Source: Malania oleifera
Lineage: Eukaryota; Streptophyta; Magnoliopsida; Santalales; Ximeniaceae
Length of the DNA: 64,000 bases
Direction of reading: 5' to 3'
NCBI RefSeq assembly: GCF_029873635.1
Contig: NC_080423.1
Coordinates: 89,511,191-89,575,190, forward strand
A program made the translations under genes and the position numbers. Below the pieces are notes generated by a model. The model was not told where the DNA came from. It ran no database searches and saw only the letters and a program-made list of their open reading frames with translations. Numbering within the stretch: the stretch's first letter is position 1; every line of letters begins with the position of its first letter. This document shows positions 11,472-21,846 of this stretch, in pieces.

Positions 11472-13808
11472 TGTAATGCCTAGAACCTTTAAACCCCGTT
11501 TGGTGCGTTTTACCTAATTAAATCCTAATAATCCATAATTAAATCATACATACGCAGCGAAAAACATAACTATGATCCTCAATCATAAAAATAAATACCA
11601 GAGTTTACTAATTCTATCTGTATTCCATAATAGCCATTCATCACCTCTATTCCCATATTCCATATATCTCCAAAAATATACAGTATTCGCAAACACCAGT
11701 ATGTTCCACAACCATCCATACCTCAGAAAACCTTAAAACATAAAACATAACTTATTTACATCCCAAATATCATCAAAAATATTTATACCCTTTTCTTTAT
11801 CTAGAACCCCAAAAATGCTATCAACCTTGAGCTTCTCTAAGCTCGTTTATGTGGTTGTCCTGAAAAGATAAATTTGTAATCAGGTGAGGCACATATCAGT
11901 AAGGGAAAGAAACAATATATATTAAAATAGCATGTGGTCCACATGAGATTATAATCAATATTTTAATATCATTTGCAAAACCAATAACATATATTTTGAA
12001 ATCATTTTCTGAACCCTATCAAACACATGCAAAACATTCACCCGTAAGACTACCCAAGGATAGGGGTGATTACCCGTCCATACAAGTAGCACCCCTCTGC
12101 TCTTCTACAATAGGCAATCCAAAGGTCACAACTGAAGCATACTAGAGCACTCACCTTACTCAGTAAGCTCTCAAGTGATATATTAATTGCCTATTCACAC
12201 AGTTCATTCAAATATTTACTAGCGAAGGCCCCCGAGAATAGGCAAATCTATCTGCCCATACAAATAGTTTCCCTCTGCCCTAGTGCGTTATGCAGCCTAC
12301 TACTACATCTAATACTACTAGTGCACTCACCTTTATCAACAAGCCCTTAGGCGAAGAGTTTGCTCCGCCCTAGCGTAACATGTTCTACTAACATAAATAT
12401 TTGATAATACCATAATACATTATTCTGTCTGTTGTTATTCAACCATCCATATTCGTTCATGTTCATATCTTTGGCATTCCATAACATTTCACTTTACATA
12501 ACCTTTCATATTTTACATCGATCACATTTCATATTTCATATCCATTTCATTCACATTTCCTTTTCATTTCATTCATTCGCACTACAGCTCCTTTTAGCTA
12601 TATATCAGTTAGTCCACATAGATATGAGCTAGAATCTGCTAACACACCTCATTTTAGTTGTCATCAATTAGTCTACAGCTCCTTTTAGCTATCATTGTAT
12701 GCATGGTTGTATTATCAAACACAAACAACATAGTCCTTATACATTTCATTATCATTGCATTTCTTACATAGCCCGCATCTTATACATATAACATATGTTC
12801 AAACAGCATTACTATCCACTCATGCCACACATTTTAACAGTAAAATTCATACATTGTCTGTAAAATAAGCCAACCAACATTTAATGTTTATATACTAAAA
12901 ATATACCTTCATTTCTTACATAATTATCCTGAAAATATTTTCCACTTTCCTTAGTTCATTTTCGCATATACGTAGCTAAATAAGCAGCCCTAAGCTCAGA
13001 AAAATATTATTTATATGGTTGGCATTTTATACCCATATGAAAACATATATACATATGTATAACATAATCCATGTCCATTTAATACATGAAAACCTGATTT
13101 AATATATAAATTTTCCCTTTACCTGAATCCTTGAACTACACCAATAGGTATCCCAAACTAATGCCTGTGATGCTCCCCTAGTTCAAAAACCCTAATTTAA
13201 ATAAATAAACCCCAAATTAACTACCATTTCTACATTTTCTCAACTTAATAACCGTAAATAAACCCTTCCAAAATTGAGAATCCTAACCCTTACCTCAACT
13301 TAGGAGCAGTTCCCAAAAAGCCCAGTTTAGAAAACTGATTTGCTAGATGTGTAGAGAATCTTCCATAGAACACCGTAGCGACTTTTGATCATAGATTCAG
13401 GCTGAATCTAGGCGGGATTCTTAGAGAGAAAGGAGAGAGACGAGTTTAGAGAGAGAAAGCTGAAGGAAAATTAATTTCCTTCGCTAGAAAGAAACCTTAG
13501 ATCTTTATATACTCGTCTTTACCACGTGGACTCGTCGACGAACCATTGAAGAACACTCGTCGACAAGGCCGTGAGCTCATCGACAAGATTCAAAACAGCC
13601 CAAACCCTCTCAGTTAATCCTCGCCGACGAGACATGCATACTTGGCGATGAGGCTCACAAGATCTCTCATCGATGAGAAAATCCCGCTCGTCGACGAGCA
13701 CCTATTTGTACCCTTTTACAATTTCTTTTTCCTTTCTTCTATTTCCCCTTTTCCTTTTATTATCTTTCTTATTATTTTAAATAGTTAAAAATTCTTCGAG
13801 TCATTACA
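11472..13808 (-). repeat. 5' LTR of the large element
   Basis: Plus-strand ends are TGTAATGCC (11472) and CATTACA (13808), 2337 bp. It aligns with the 5494-9896 LTR throughout. On the minus strand the U3 block of CTCGTCGACGAG-type phrases (about 13526-13700) is followed by a G-box (CCACGTGG, 13522-13529) and a TATA box (TATATAAAG, 13503-13511), then a GA/CT-rich leader. Confidence 0.88.
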
Positions 13809-13813
13809 TCGAT

Positions 13814-14255
13814 CATGAGAAGGTCCTAAAAAATTAGTCGTATATTCGGGTGAGACACTTCTCAGTAAGACGAAATAAATTATTATCAGTGTGTGGTAAC
13901 ATGAGTTTTAGTGTATACAAAAATATAAACATTTGTTAATTAATTACAATTGTAAGGACATTTATAACTATACTCACACACATTCAACATCCATCATACC
14001 ACAGAATCTGCATACACGTACTTTACGTAATACCACAACATATCCATAATCACGAAACACTCAATTCGCCTACATGTACTCACACCTATAATTGAAAATG
14101 CACATTTACTTCACTTCCCAATACTTTCTTACTTTCCGGGCATCCCTCCCCATCATCCCCACTATGTACTGAGCATCCCTCCCCATCGTTCTTATTACGT
14201 ACTTCACAACCACACTTCCACAGTTACAATACACAATAGCCTATTTGTAATCATC
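13814..14255 (-). repeat. Split large LTR, right piece
   Basis: Continuation of the LTR that starts at 5221. It carries the conserved core seen in the sister LTRs (GGTGAGACACTTCTCAGTAA, about 13849-13868) followed by the GTGTGTGGTAACATGAG block. The right border is not clear; the sequence changes to gypsy-type coding remnants at about 14255-14280, and no TGCAA duplicate (the bases before 5221) is visible there. Confidence 0.55.
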
Positions 14256-14552
14256 CGGAATTCTTTGCCTAGGATAAAGCCTTGGAGAATCTTGCATGTA
14301 CCTACCCCGAGTTGGGACAGAAGCTCCATCCTTCTCAGTGTGGTCTCGTGTTTGTATATTATTGTGAGTTGTATGTTGCATTTATTGACATACTACATCC
14401 ATGTAGGCATCCCACATACTTTACCAAGGTTCCGGAAAAGATCTAAATCATTGATGGAGAACACTGTGGTTTATCGAGAGTTCGAGCCAGCAGTTCGGCT
14501 ATATTCTGAAAGCCAGCAAAAATAGTAGAGTGATAGCCCGAGCACGGAATCT

Positions 14553-15578
14553 GTGGCAAAACTTCCAGCTAGAGTCAGCATATATACCCGATCAAACCCT
14601 CGAGACGAGATGAAAGCTATTTGGAAGGGATGGACACCTCAACGCCGCTTAAAATTCTCACAGGTATACGGGTATATCGGCTTCCTGTTGTATATATCAG
14701 TAAATATCCAGGCTATCAAAGCATTGGTTGAATTTTGGAATCCACCATACTGTTGTTTCACAATGGATGGAATTGACTTGACACCGACCATCAAGGAGTA
14801 CGCTTCCCTCTTGCATCTAGTTAAACAACAAACGTCATACAAGACTTATATGCCTGACACTAGTGCCTCCTTTGTCAAGGAACTATATGATGCCAATGGA
14901 ATTAAAATCAAGAAGATATTATCAAAATAAGGGGTGGAAACCAGAAAAATCTCCTAGAGGTAGTTAAAAGAAATAATGGCGAAAGAAGAAAAGGAGGAAG
15001 TTCAGATACGTACGATGACTATGGCTATATATGGTTTGGTCGTATTTCCAAAAGAGCTGGGCATAATCGACTAGGCTACCGTTTCATTCGTCACACAAAT
15101 ACAAAAGGGAGTCAATCCAGTGTTGGGCATCTTAGCAAAAACCTTTTGCTCCTTTAACCACTGCAAAGCAAAGAGGCAAGAGTGTCTATGATGTTGCGTG
15201 CCCTTGCTGTATGTTTGGATCGTGAGCCACCTTTCACCCAACCAAGGAAGTTTTTGTAATGTCTTCTCAGCAATCAGGATCGCTCTGGAAGAATTCGAAG
15301 AGACTCAATGGAAGGAACGGTGTAGCAAGCCAGAATGGAATGCGAAGCTACTTAATTTGGTTGACTTAGGATTGGTATGGCGGTCTCCTTGGATGGATTG
15401 TGCTAACATGGTATATCGATGTGGAAACCTCCCATGGGTCCCGTTACTCGGCCCATGGGGAGAAATCACATATGCACCTTTGATGGTTCAAAGGCAAATG
15501 GGAACTCAGTTTGTGCCTATGACCCATGGATTGGCAAACGCCGACTTCACATATGAAACAGAGAGCGCTCGAGAATAG
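14553..15578 (+). pseudogene. Plant mobile domain (DUF7745/PMD-like) remnant
   Basis: Two open stretches. The first (125 residues) has WKGWTPQRRLKF, YGYIGFLL, ALVEFWNPPYCCFT and DLTPTIKEYASLL. The second (126 residues) has PLLYVWIVSHL, WMDCANMVYRCGNLPWVPLLGPWGEITY and RQMGTQFVPMTHGL. Together they match the pattern of the aminotransferase-like plant mobile domain (as in MAIN/MAIL-type proteins and their transposon relatives). The piece between them (14930-15198) is out of frame. Its role in the element is not known. It might be a captured host domain; the following coiled coil and gag favour a transposon ORF. Confidence 0.6.
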
Positions 15579-15579
15579 A

Positions 15580-16215
15580 TCAGAAAGCTTATGGTGGCTT
15601 GGAAACATGCGCACCTTATGGACCTAGGTGACAAAGCTATTGAGATTCGAGGAAACTACGAAGTTTGGTGGGTCAGCCGGATAAATCCCCAACTTAAAAG
15701 GATTTCAGATGCCTTTGTCACCTATTTTGAATCGCCTAGATAAGACTTGCAATTCGTGTTGCGGGAGGAGCCAAATCCAACAAGTGAAGAAATCATGGAA
15801 GCTGTCATAGGTGACTCACAGAAGGAAGAAGAATCAATCGCTCTTTATCACGAAAAACTCAAGCAACAAAAAGCTTGGTGCAGGTAATCAGAAGAAGAGA
15901 TATTGTCTATGAGAAAAGAAAGGCAGACGCTTCATGCAACACTCAACCAGAAAATCCAATTGTTAAGGGAATCCAAAGTAGAAATGAAAGAGAAGTTTCA
16001 TTACATAAAGAAGCTGGAGGAGCAGTGTGATAAACAAAGGCACCACTAAAACGAGGTGTTAAAGAAGTTGGAGCCTTGTGTAATGAAGGCAAGCTACTGG
16101 GAAGCCAAGTATCAAGCTTTGCTAAGGAGTGTGGCCGGTACTATGCCTTAGCAGTTGAAGTCAGCTCAAAAAGGCACGAGCAGTTCAACTAGGGATAAGC
16201 CCGAGGTTCTGAATT
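15580..16215 (+). pseudogene. Coiled-coil tail of the mobile-domain ORF
   Basis: After the stop at about 15578 the same kind of reading continues with many Glu, Lys, Gln and Arg residues (EEILSMRKERQTLHATLNQK, MKEKFHYIKKLEEQC). This is a heptad-rich region typical of the part that follows the plant mobile domain in such ORFs. Several stops interrupt it. Confidence 0.45.
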
Positions 16216-16559
16216 CCATATCTGTCTGAGGTCACCCGATGCCTTTTTGTGTGTTTCTGAAATATTGTACAAAAGCTATTTTCAATGAAAATGATGACCA
16301 TCTTTCTCAAAAACCTTGGTTGAAGTACAATAGAATGCATACATCATTGTGTTTGTTGGTATATTGCCATGCACTAATTGCATCATTGCATGCGTCCATG
16401 CATAAGATTTCACTCCCGATGGGCCAATAATCACATGAAGACTTCTTGTAAAATCAGGCCGAGTTAAAGTCTAGAATTCCAACATTAAGCCTGCCTTTAC
16501 CCGCCTTTACAACACCAGAAGTAAAGCAAACATGGGTGAATAGCTAGGAAGTAGGGTCT

Positions 16560-17614
16560 TAAGCATAGAGCATGGGTATGAGGAATTGAATAGTAAGTTG
16601 AACAGAATATTGGAGTTGCTGCTGAACAAGGGGAAGGTTGTGCAAGTAAAGGATGACAAGGAGGATTTAGACCCTTACAATGCCAGAAGGGAAGGAGGGA
16701 TCATGTGGATTTAGTTGGAAAGCCATGTAAGGGCTCTTGAGTAAAGTCAGGAGAAGATCCATCAAGAAATTCAAAATATTAAGGATCAGATTGTCAAACT
16801 AATAGGGATAACCACCTTTTCGTGCAAAACTATACAATCTCCAAAACAAGCCATTAGTGAGCATCCTTCATTATAATTGGTGGAGTCAATGGCTGGTTTG
16901 GGCCTTAGCTTGCACACATCTGTCCTAACAACCCAGGACCCATGTTTCTAGCTAGATAAAGATGACCATGCACCACCAGTCATCAACCTCAGTGCCCAAG
17001 AAATGGAGCTGACTGAAGAAATGAATAAGGAACAAACCCCTAGCTTGGAAACGAACTATAAGAATGGAATAGGGGGAGAATAGTTCCAAGCTATAGAGGA
17101 AGCAACCCATATCGATTTAGGGGAGGCATTTAATGGCGACTTAGTGCCAAATTCTATTTTACCAGACTTTGAGAAGTTCAGTGGGTTCGAAAGCCCCTTA
17201 GCTTATCTAGGGATGTATGTTTGGAAAATGGGTGCACATGCTGACAATAATGATTTGCTCGCCTACTACTTCCAAAATAGTTTGACCAGAGAAGCTTTAA
17301 GCTGGTATAGCCGAGTAAAAATTCACACATGAGGGGATTTAGCTCATGCTTTCATTGCTCAATACCGACAGGAAGCGATTTTAATTTCAAAGAGCATGGA
17401 GGGGGAGACAAGTGAGTGCTCTCATCGAAGGAAGGAGACGACAGCACGGGGTCGCCCTTTGACTAAAAAAGGGAAGGTAGTTCATCAATGTGACAACCCT
17501 CTCGGAAATACATGTGTTGTCCATTTCCCCAGAAGTGTTCCCCAAAATGGTCTTGATTGGGCAATTGCTGAAAAGCGAATTGACGGAGCGATCAAAATCA
17601 GGAAAGCGAAGTGA
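16560..17614 (+). pseudogene. Gypsy-type gag remnant
   Basis: The clearest part (17144-17332) reads LPDFEKFSGFESPLAYLGMY, then NNDLLAYYFQNSLTREALSWY and DLAHAFIAQYR, the signature of gypsy gag core domains. The upstream part (16580-17140) is acidic and broken. A further open stretch (17396-17614) follows whose product I do not recognise. No zinc knuckle is visible. Confidence 0.6.
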
Positions 17615-17639
17615 ATGGACTCTTTTTGTGTATTTAAAA

Positions 17640-18780
17640 TTTTATCTACAAAAAAAAAAACTCTTGGCAATATTATAAGCAATTATAACAATATTGGTAA
17701 AGTAAATCAAGCACAAGACAAATATAAAAAAGTGAAGGGAGAGAAAGCTTAACATCAGAGATTTAATTTGGTTCGGCACCAAGCCTACGTCCACGCCTTA
17801 GCACCAAGCCAAGGATTCCACAATCCACTCTGAATACTCCTTCACCAGCGAACCAAGCCTTACAACTCGAGTACCCAACCCTACACTTAGGGAACAAATC
17901 CCTATCTGCTCACAAAGAGCTTTCGGTTCACCAAGAACCTTCACCAAATGGTTCACAAAGAACCTTTACAACCAAGGAGATGGATTTACATAAGAAGCTC
18001 CTCAAATGAGCTAATTGCAAATATAAATCAAACCTCACACTACTCTCTTAAGGAATGATTCAAACAAGATGAATGAGCAATAGAGATTGAGCACTTGTGA
18101 ATGAAAGACAAAGATGCAAAGTGTTAAGTGCTTAGGTTTTGGATAAAGTTATATTTTTCACCAATATGATCAACAATGCTACAAACCATCTCTAAACAAG
18201 CCTAATAGCTTGTATTTATAGCCAAATAGCCAAAGGAGTCGTTAACTAGTCGTTAGGAACAAGTCCCAAATGTTTGGCTCGAGTTCTAGCTGTTGGAGCA
18301 CTGGGCCTGAGGCCAATGGTCAACCAGAGACCTTACTGGACGACCAGTCACCTGGTCTGCGAGAAAAAAATAGCTACTGGAAAAGTTGGTCGACCATTCC
18401 CTTGTTCTAGTCAACCATTCCCCTGTTCTAGTCGACTAGAGCCCTGAATCAGAAAACATCATCAACATAAAAGTTGTGAAATTTTTTCTTAACTTTCCAT
18501 AGATACCAAGATCGTTCTTTTTGGACTCTTTTAGAAAAAGTTATGCTCAAAATACCGAAACATATTTAGGACTCAAGGCTGCACTACGTTAGTTGACAAT
18601 TGCTCTATTTTTTCTTTGAAAAAAAAAAACCTTTTAATGATTTAAAACATTCTTAGACAAAAGTATAAGAAATATATTAAGTCTAATAAAGATTAAAACT
18701 TGTCTAGAAGAGTTTCCCCACGAATATAAGATATCTTGTTAATAAAAACACATTTGAAAAACTATTTCGATATCTTATAT
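17640..18780 (-). repeat. Probable LTR, minus orientation
   Basis: The plus strand at about 17765-17795 reads TTGGTTCGGCACCAAGCCTA followed by CGTCCACG, the complement of a U5 motif found in many plant copia-type LTRs and also near 8370 in this window. On the minus strand a repeated-phrase block with GGTCGACC and GTCGACTAG words (about 18280-18440) is followed by a TATA box (TATAAATA, 18213-18220). Exact ends and target duplication are not resolved. Confidence 0.5.
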
Positions 18781-19315
18781 CACTACAAAAAAATTGGTTT
18801 TTAGTGGCGAAATTATTAGTGACGGTTTTAATTTCATCACTAAAAATAGTTTTTTAGTGACAATTTTTAAAAATCGTCGCTACTAGTGTAAGTATTAGTG
18901 ACGAAATAGTAATCGTCACTAATACGTTCATCACTAAAACCCAAATTTTCCCGCCGATCCATCACAGGAAACCATTTTTCGTGTGGAAATTAACCCAAGA
19001 AAATATTAGCGACATTTTTTGGAGTATTAGTCACAAGATTAAAGCGTCACTAAAAGTCACTTATTAGTCACGGTTAGATTGTGGAAATTAACCCAAGAAA
19101 ATATTAGTGACGTTTTTTGGAGTATTAGTCACAAGATTAAAGCATCACTAAAAGTCACTTATTAGTGACAGTTAGATAACCGTCACTATTAAGCATTATT
19201 AGTGACGGTTTATTGAAACCATCACTAGTAGTCTTTTACTAGTGGTGGTTTTTATAAACCATCACTAATAGTTTATTATTAGCGACAAACTTTTTAAACC
19301 GTCACTAATAGTCTT
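18781..19315 (+). mobile_element. Terminal fragment of a CACTA-like DNA transposon
   Basis: Starts CACTACAAAAAAATTGG, the conserved CACTA terminus. The next 530 bp are packed with subterminal repeats in both orientations of the type TTAGTGACGGTTT / AAACCGTCACTAA. There is a direct duplication of about 98 bp (18982-19079 and 19080-19177). No matching right terminus (TTTTGTAGTG) is seen. The element is cut at 19316 by what looks like an LTR end. Confidence 0.55.
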
Positions 19316-19500
19316 TGTTATTTACGGTGTAATCCCAAGAGGAGGGTGAATTGAGTATTTTAAAAGTATTTGATTTTTCTCTATCAAACAGTCCCTATAT
19401 TCAGATTGACCCAACTCTATCACAGGGACTAGGAATTAATTCAATTCAGTCATATAATATATTCAATTGTGTACAATTAATTACTAGGTACTTGTAGGGC
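19316..19500 (-). repeat. LTR end fragment, minus orientation
   Basis: The plus strand starts TGTTATTTACGGTGTAATCC, then CCAAGAGGAGGGTGAATTGA. This is the complement of the CAATTCACCC...CTCTTGGGATTACA end seen in the solo LTR at 6996-8993. How far it extends to the right is not clear. Confidence 0.45.
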
Positions 19501-19739
19501 TATTCAACATACACAGAACAAAATTTTAAAAAAATTTATGCATTACAAATTTTGAATAAAAAATAACTAATTTTATATAAAATAATAATAGTAATTAAAT
19601 TTATTAATTATTATAATTTAATTCACATATTTGCATGCATGCAAAACCAAAAAAAAAAAAATTAACACCAAATTGACTTTTGAAAAGTTGGTTCGGACAA
19701 TTTTTTTAAAAAAAATTCGGACACCTTTTTTTCCTGTGC

Positions 19740-21846
19740 CCTAAACAATTAACCCGTCCCCTCTCTCTTCCCACTGCGCTGACAGTCGTTGGGGACCGTG
19801 CCAGTCAGAGCCATCCAATTTTTTTTTTTTTTTAAGTTAAAACTGAATTTCCAAAAGTTGGTTTTTGTGTAATTTTTTCCCATTTCCTTTATTTATGTGT
19901 TTTTTATTTTTTATAATATTTTTTGTAAAAAACTCCAACTCCTGGAGTACAAAATTTAATCCTACCCAATATAAGCATTAGAGGGTAAAAGAAGCTAAGC
20001 TAAGGAAAGGGATTAGTCTTCGCCTATTTGTAGCACTGCGCCTTGTGCCCACTTTCTCATGACACATCCTTCTCTCTTCCATGGTTGCTTCCCTTGAAGA
20101 CCCTGTCCGCAGATTCTTCAGCTTTGAAAGGTCATAAGTCTACTTTATTCCCCTTCATCATATCTTATCGGAACCAATCATAGATTTTTCCTTTTTCAAA
20201 ATCCCTATAAGCCCTTGTGATGTCTTGGGGTCGGTTCATTTCAACTTTCTGCATATGACATATTTGTTTGATTTACAGGCCGTTTTGTGTGTTTTATTTT
20301 TTGATTCAGCAGCGTTTTCTTAGGCCCAGATTAGTATTTTCTTCTGGGGACGAAGATATTTCCCTCTTCGTTTTTTTCGATGTTCTGTTGGCTGCGGAGA
20401 AAGCTGAGGAAAGGGTAAAAAATTTGAGGTTCTACTTCTACATTTAATGCCGTTGGCCTTTTCCTGAGAAAATGAAAAGGTTGATTTTGGGGGCCAAGTC
20501 GTCCTGCAAAGCTTAGTTATTTTGACTTCATTTTCTTTCTGTCTAACATGAAAGCTCATAATTTTTCTTTTTCGTTTTTTTTCCTTCATCTTTCCTGGTG
20601 ATTGACAGAGCTTTGCTAATATTTTTCTTTTATGGGGTATCTCCTCTCATGTACCAAAAAGATGTTCTTTTGATCTTCTCTTTAGGCTGACAGGATTCCA
20701 CTCTTTGCCCTATGAACTAGACCTCCTGTTGGGCGCAATAATAAGTAACGATGCAACTAGATTGTTTTTTACTTAGAACATAATAGTTTAACTGTTAGCG
20801 ATTAGATTATCTTTCATTTATATTATGATTATTGCATACTAAAGAAGTACTTGAATTATTTTTTTCCGATTCCTGAGTTATTTTCTCGAGTTTTTCTGTA
20901 GGTAACAAACCCCAAATTCTGAACAAGTCACAAGTGGGTCATAAAATATATCAAACTGCGTGAAAAGTAATTAAATTAGTTTCAGGTTTGCCGATAAAGT
21001 CCCAAATATTTCTAGAAAGTCTATTATGCTGCATGTTCCAAGTCTAAATTGTTGCAATACTAAAGCCTAAATTGATCACCATCCCCTTATTAAATACTTA
21101 AGTGGGAGAAATCAATTGTAACTAAATTTTGACATTAAAATATTTTTTTTCTTGTGTTGATTACCATGGAGTACTCTGTGTAGTCATACAATGAAGCTCT
21201 CTTACTTTTTGGTGCAAAGATCGTGATGCAATAGTAGTGTTTAGTTGTTGGTTAATTTTAATATGGTTATGTTCGTAGCAGTTCTGATGCGCTTAATCTC
21301 CATGTGTTGAATTTCCCTTCCCTTTGTGCTTGCACTGAAAGTCCTTTTCTTCGCTGCACATCTTGGTTACAATTGATATAAATCAGTCTATCCTCTTCAT
21401 TCATAAGCACTGTCTTCATTTCTTTTTCAGGAGCATGTCTTATATCTGCTGGAGAATTGGACTTTAACCAATTTCACCTCTTAATCCTGCTGTTTTTCCA
21501 AAAGTTCAGCAGTTGATCTCTTTTTCAGTGCCCTGTGGTTCATCACAACAACCAGGGAATGCTGAAAGATGTACTTGGGACCCAAGAATTCTTTCTCTGA
21601 GATTAGTGAAGCTGTTGCTCCGCTTGAGCTGTCCTTATTCATCCTTTATGAGATTGGCAGTGTAATTCACTGCCCAGTCCCATTATGTGGTCATATGTAC
21701 GATGTAGATAGAGTTTCTGCAGGACAAATTGTGTTGGAACCTGACCTTTGTGAAGATGGTTGAGCTCTTACCATTGCCTGCGTCACACATGTTGCATTAG
21801 AAGGAGAAAGCAGTAGATTGTTGTGTATAAAGTTTTGTAGCTTGGA
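19740..21846 (+). promoter_or_regulatory. Upstream region and probable 5' leader of the kinase gene
   Basis: A more GC-balanced stretch with no transposon signature. A TATA-like ATATAAGC lies near 19971-19978. A strong 3' splice site (TTCTTTTTCAG, ending at 21430) with a long T-rich upstream tract suggests a 5'-leader intron; its donor is not certain (candidates are 20131 and 20902). Short upstream ORFs are present: 20081 (18 codons), 21435 (11 codons) and 21569-21763 (64 codons). The region contains no other gene that I can support. Confidence 0.45.
21569..21763 (+). other. Upstream ORF (64 codons) in the kinase leader
   Basis: An ATG-started ORF ending 83 bp before the kinase start and in a different frame. 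It lies in the stretch after the probable leader-intron acceptor, so it would be present in the mRNA. The peptide (MYLGPKNSFSEISEAVAPLE...) is not one I recognise. It could dampen translation of the kinase, or be chance. Confidence 0.35.

Larger units (their letters stand above)
5494..13808 (-). mobile_element. Non-autonomous large-LTR gypsy-type retrotransposon with gag but no pol
   Basis: Two large LTRs (5494-9896 and 11472-13808) flank a 1.6-kb internal region. The target duplication TCGAT is perfect (5489-5493 and 13809-13813). Orientation is minus: the primer-binding site (11457-11468) adjoins the right LTR, and the polypurine tract (9897-9930) adjoins the left LTR. The interior encodes only gag with a zinc knuckle and then runs straight into the polypurine tract. 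Protease, RT, RNase H and integrase are absent, so mobilisation needed enzymes from a relative. A younger solo LTR sits at 6996-8993. Confidence 0.9.
14270..17640 (+). mobile_element. Degenerate gypsy-type element with a plant mobile domain upstream of gag
   Basis: A run of plus-strand coding remnants: plant-mobile-domain-like stretches (14553-14930, 15198-15578), a coiled-coil stretch (about 15880-16200) and a gag-like region (about 16560-17400). No LTR pair, RT or integrase is visible, so the copy is partial. A related extra ORF before gag is known in Tat/Ogre-type gypsy elements; assigning this copy to that group is an inference. Confidence 0.6.
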
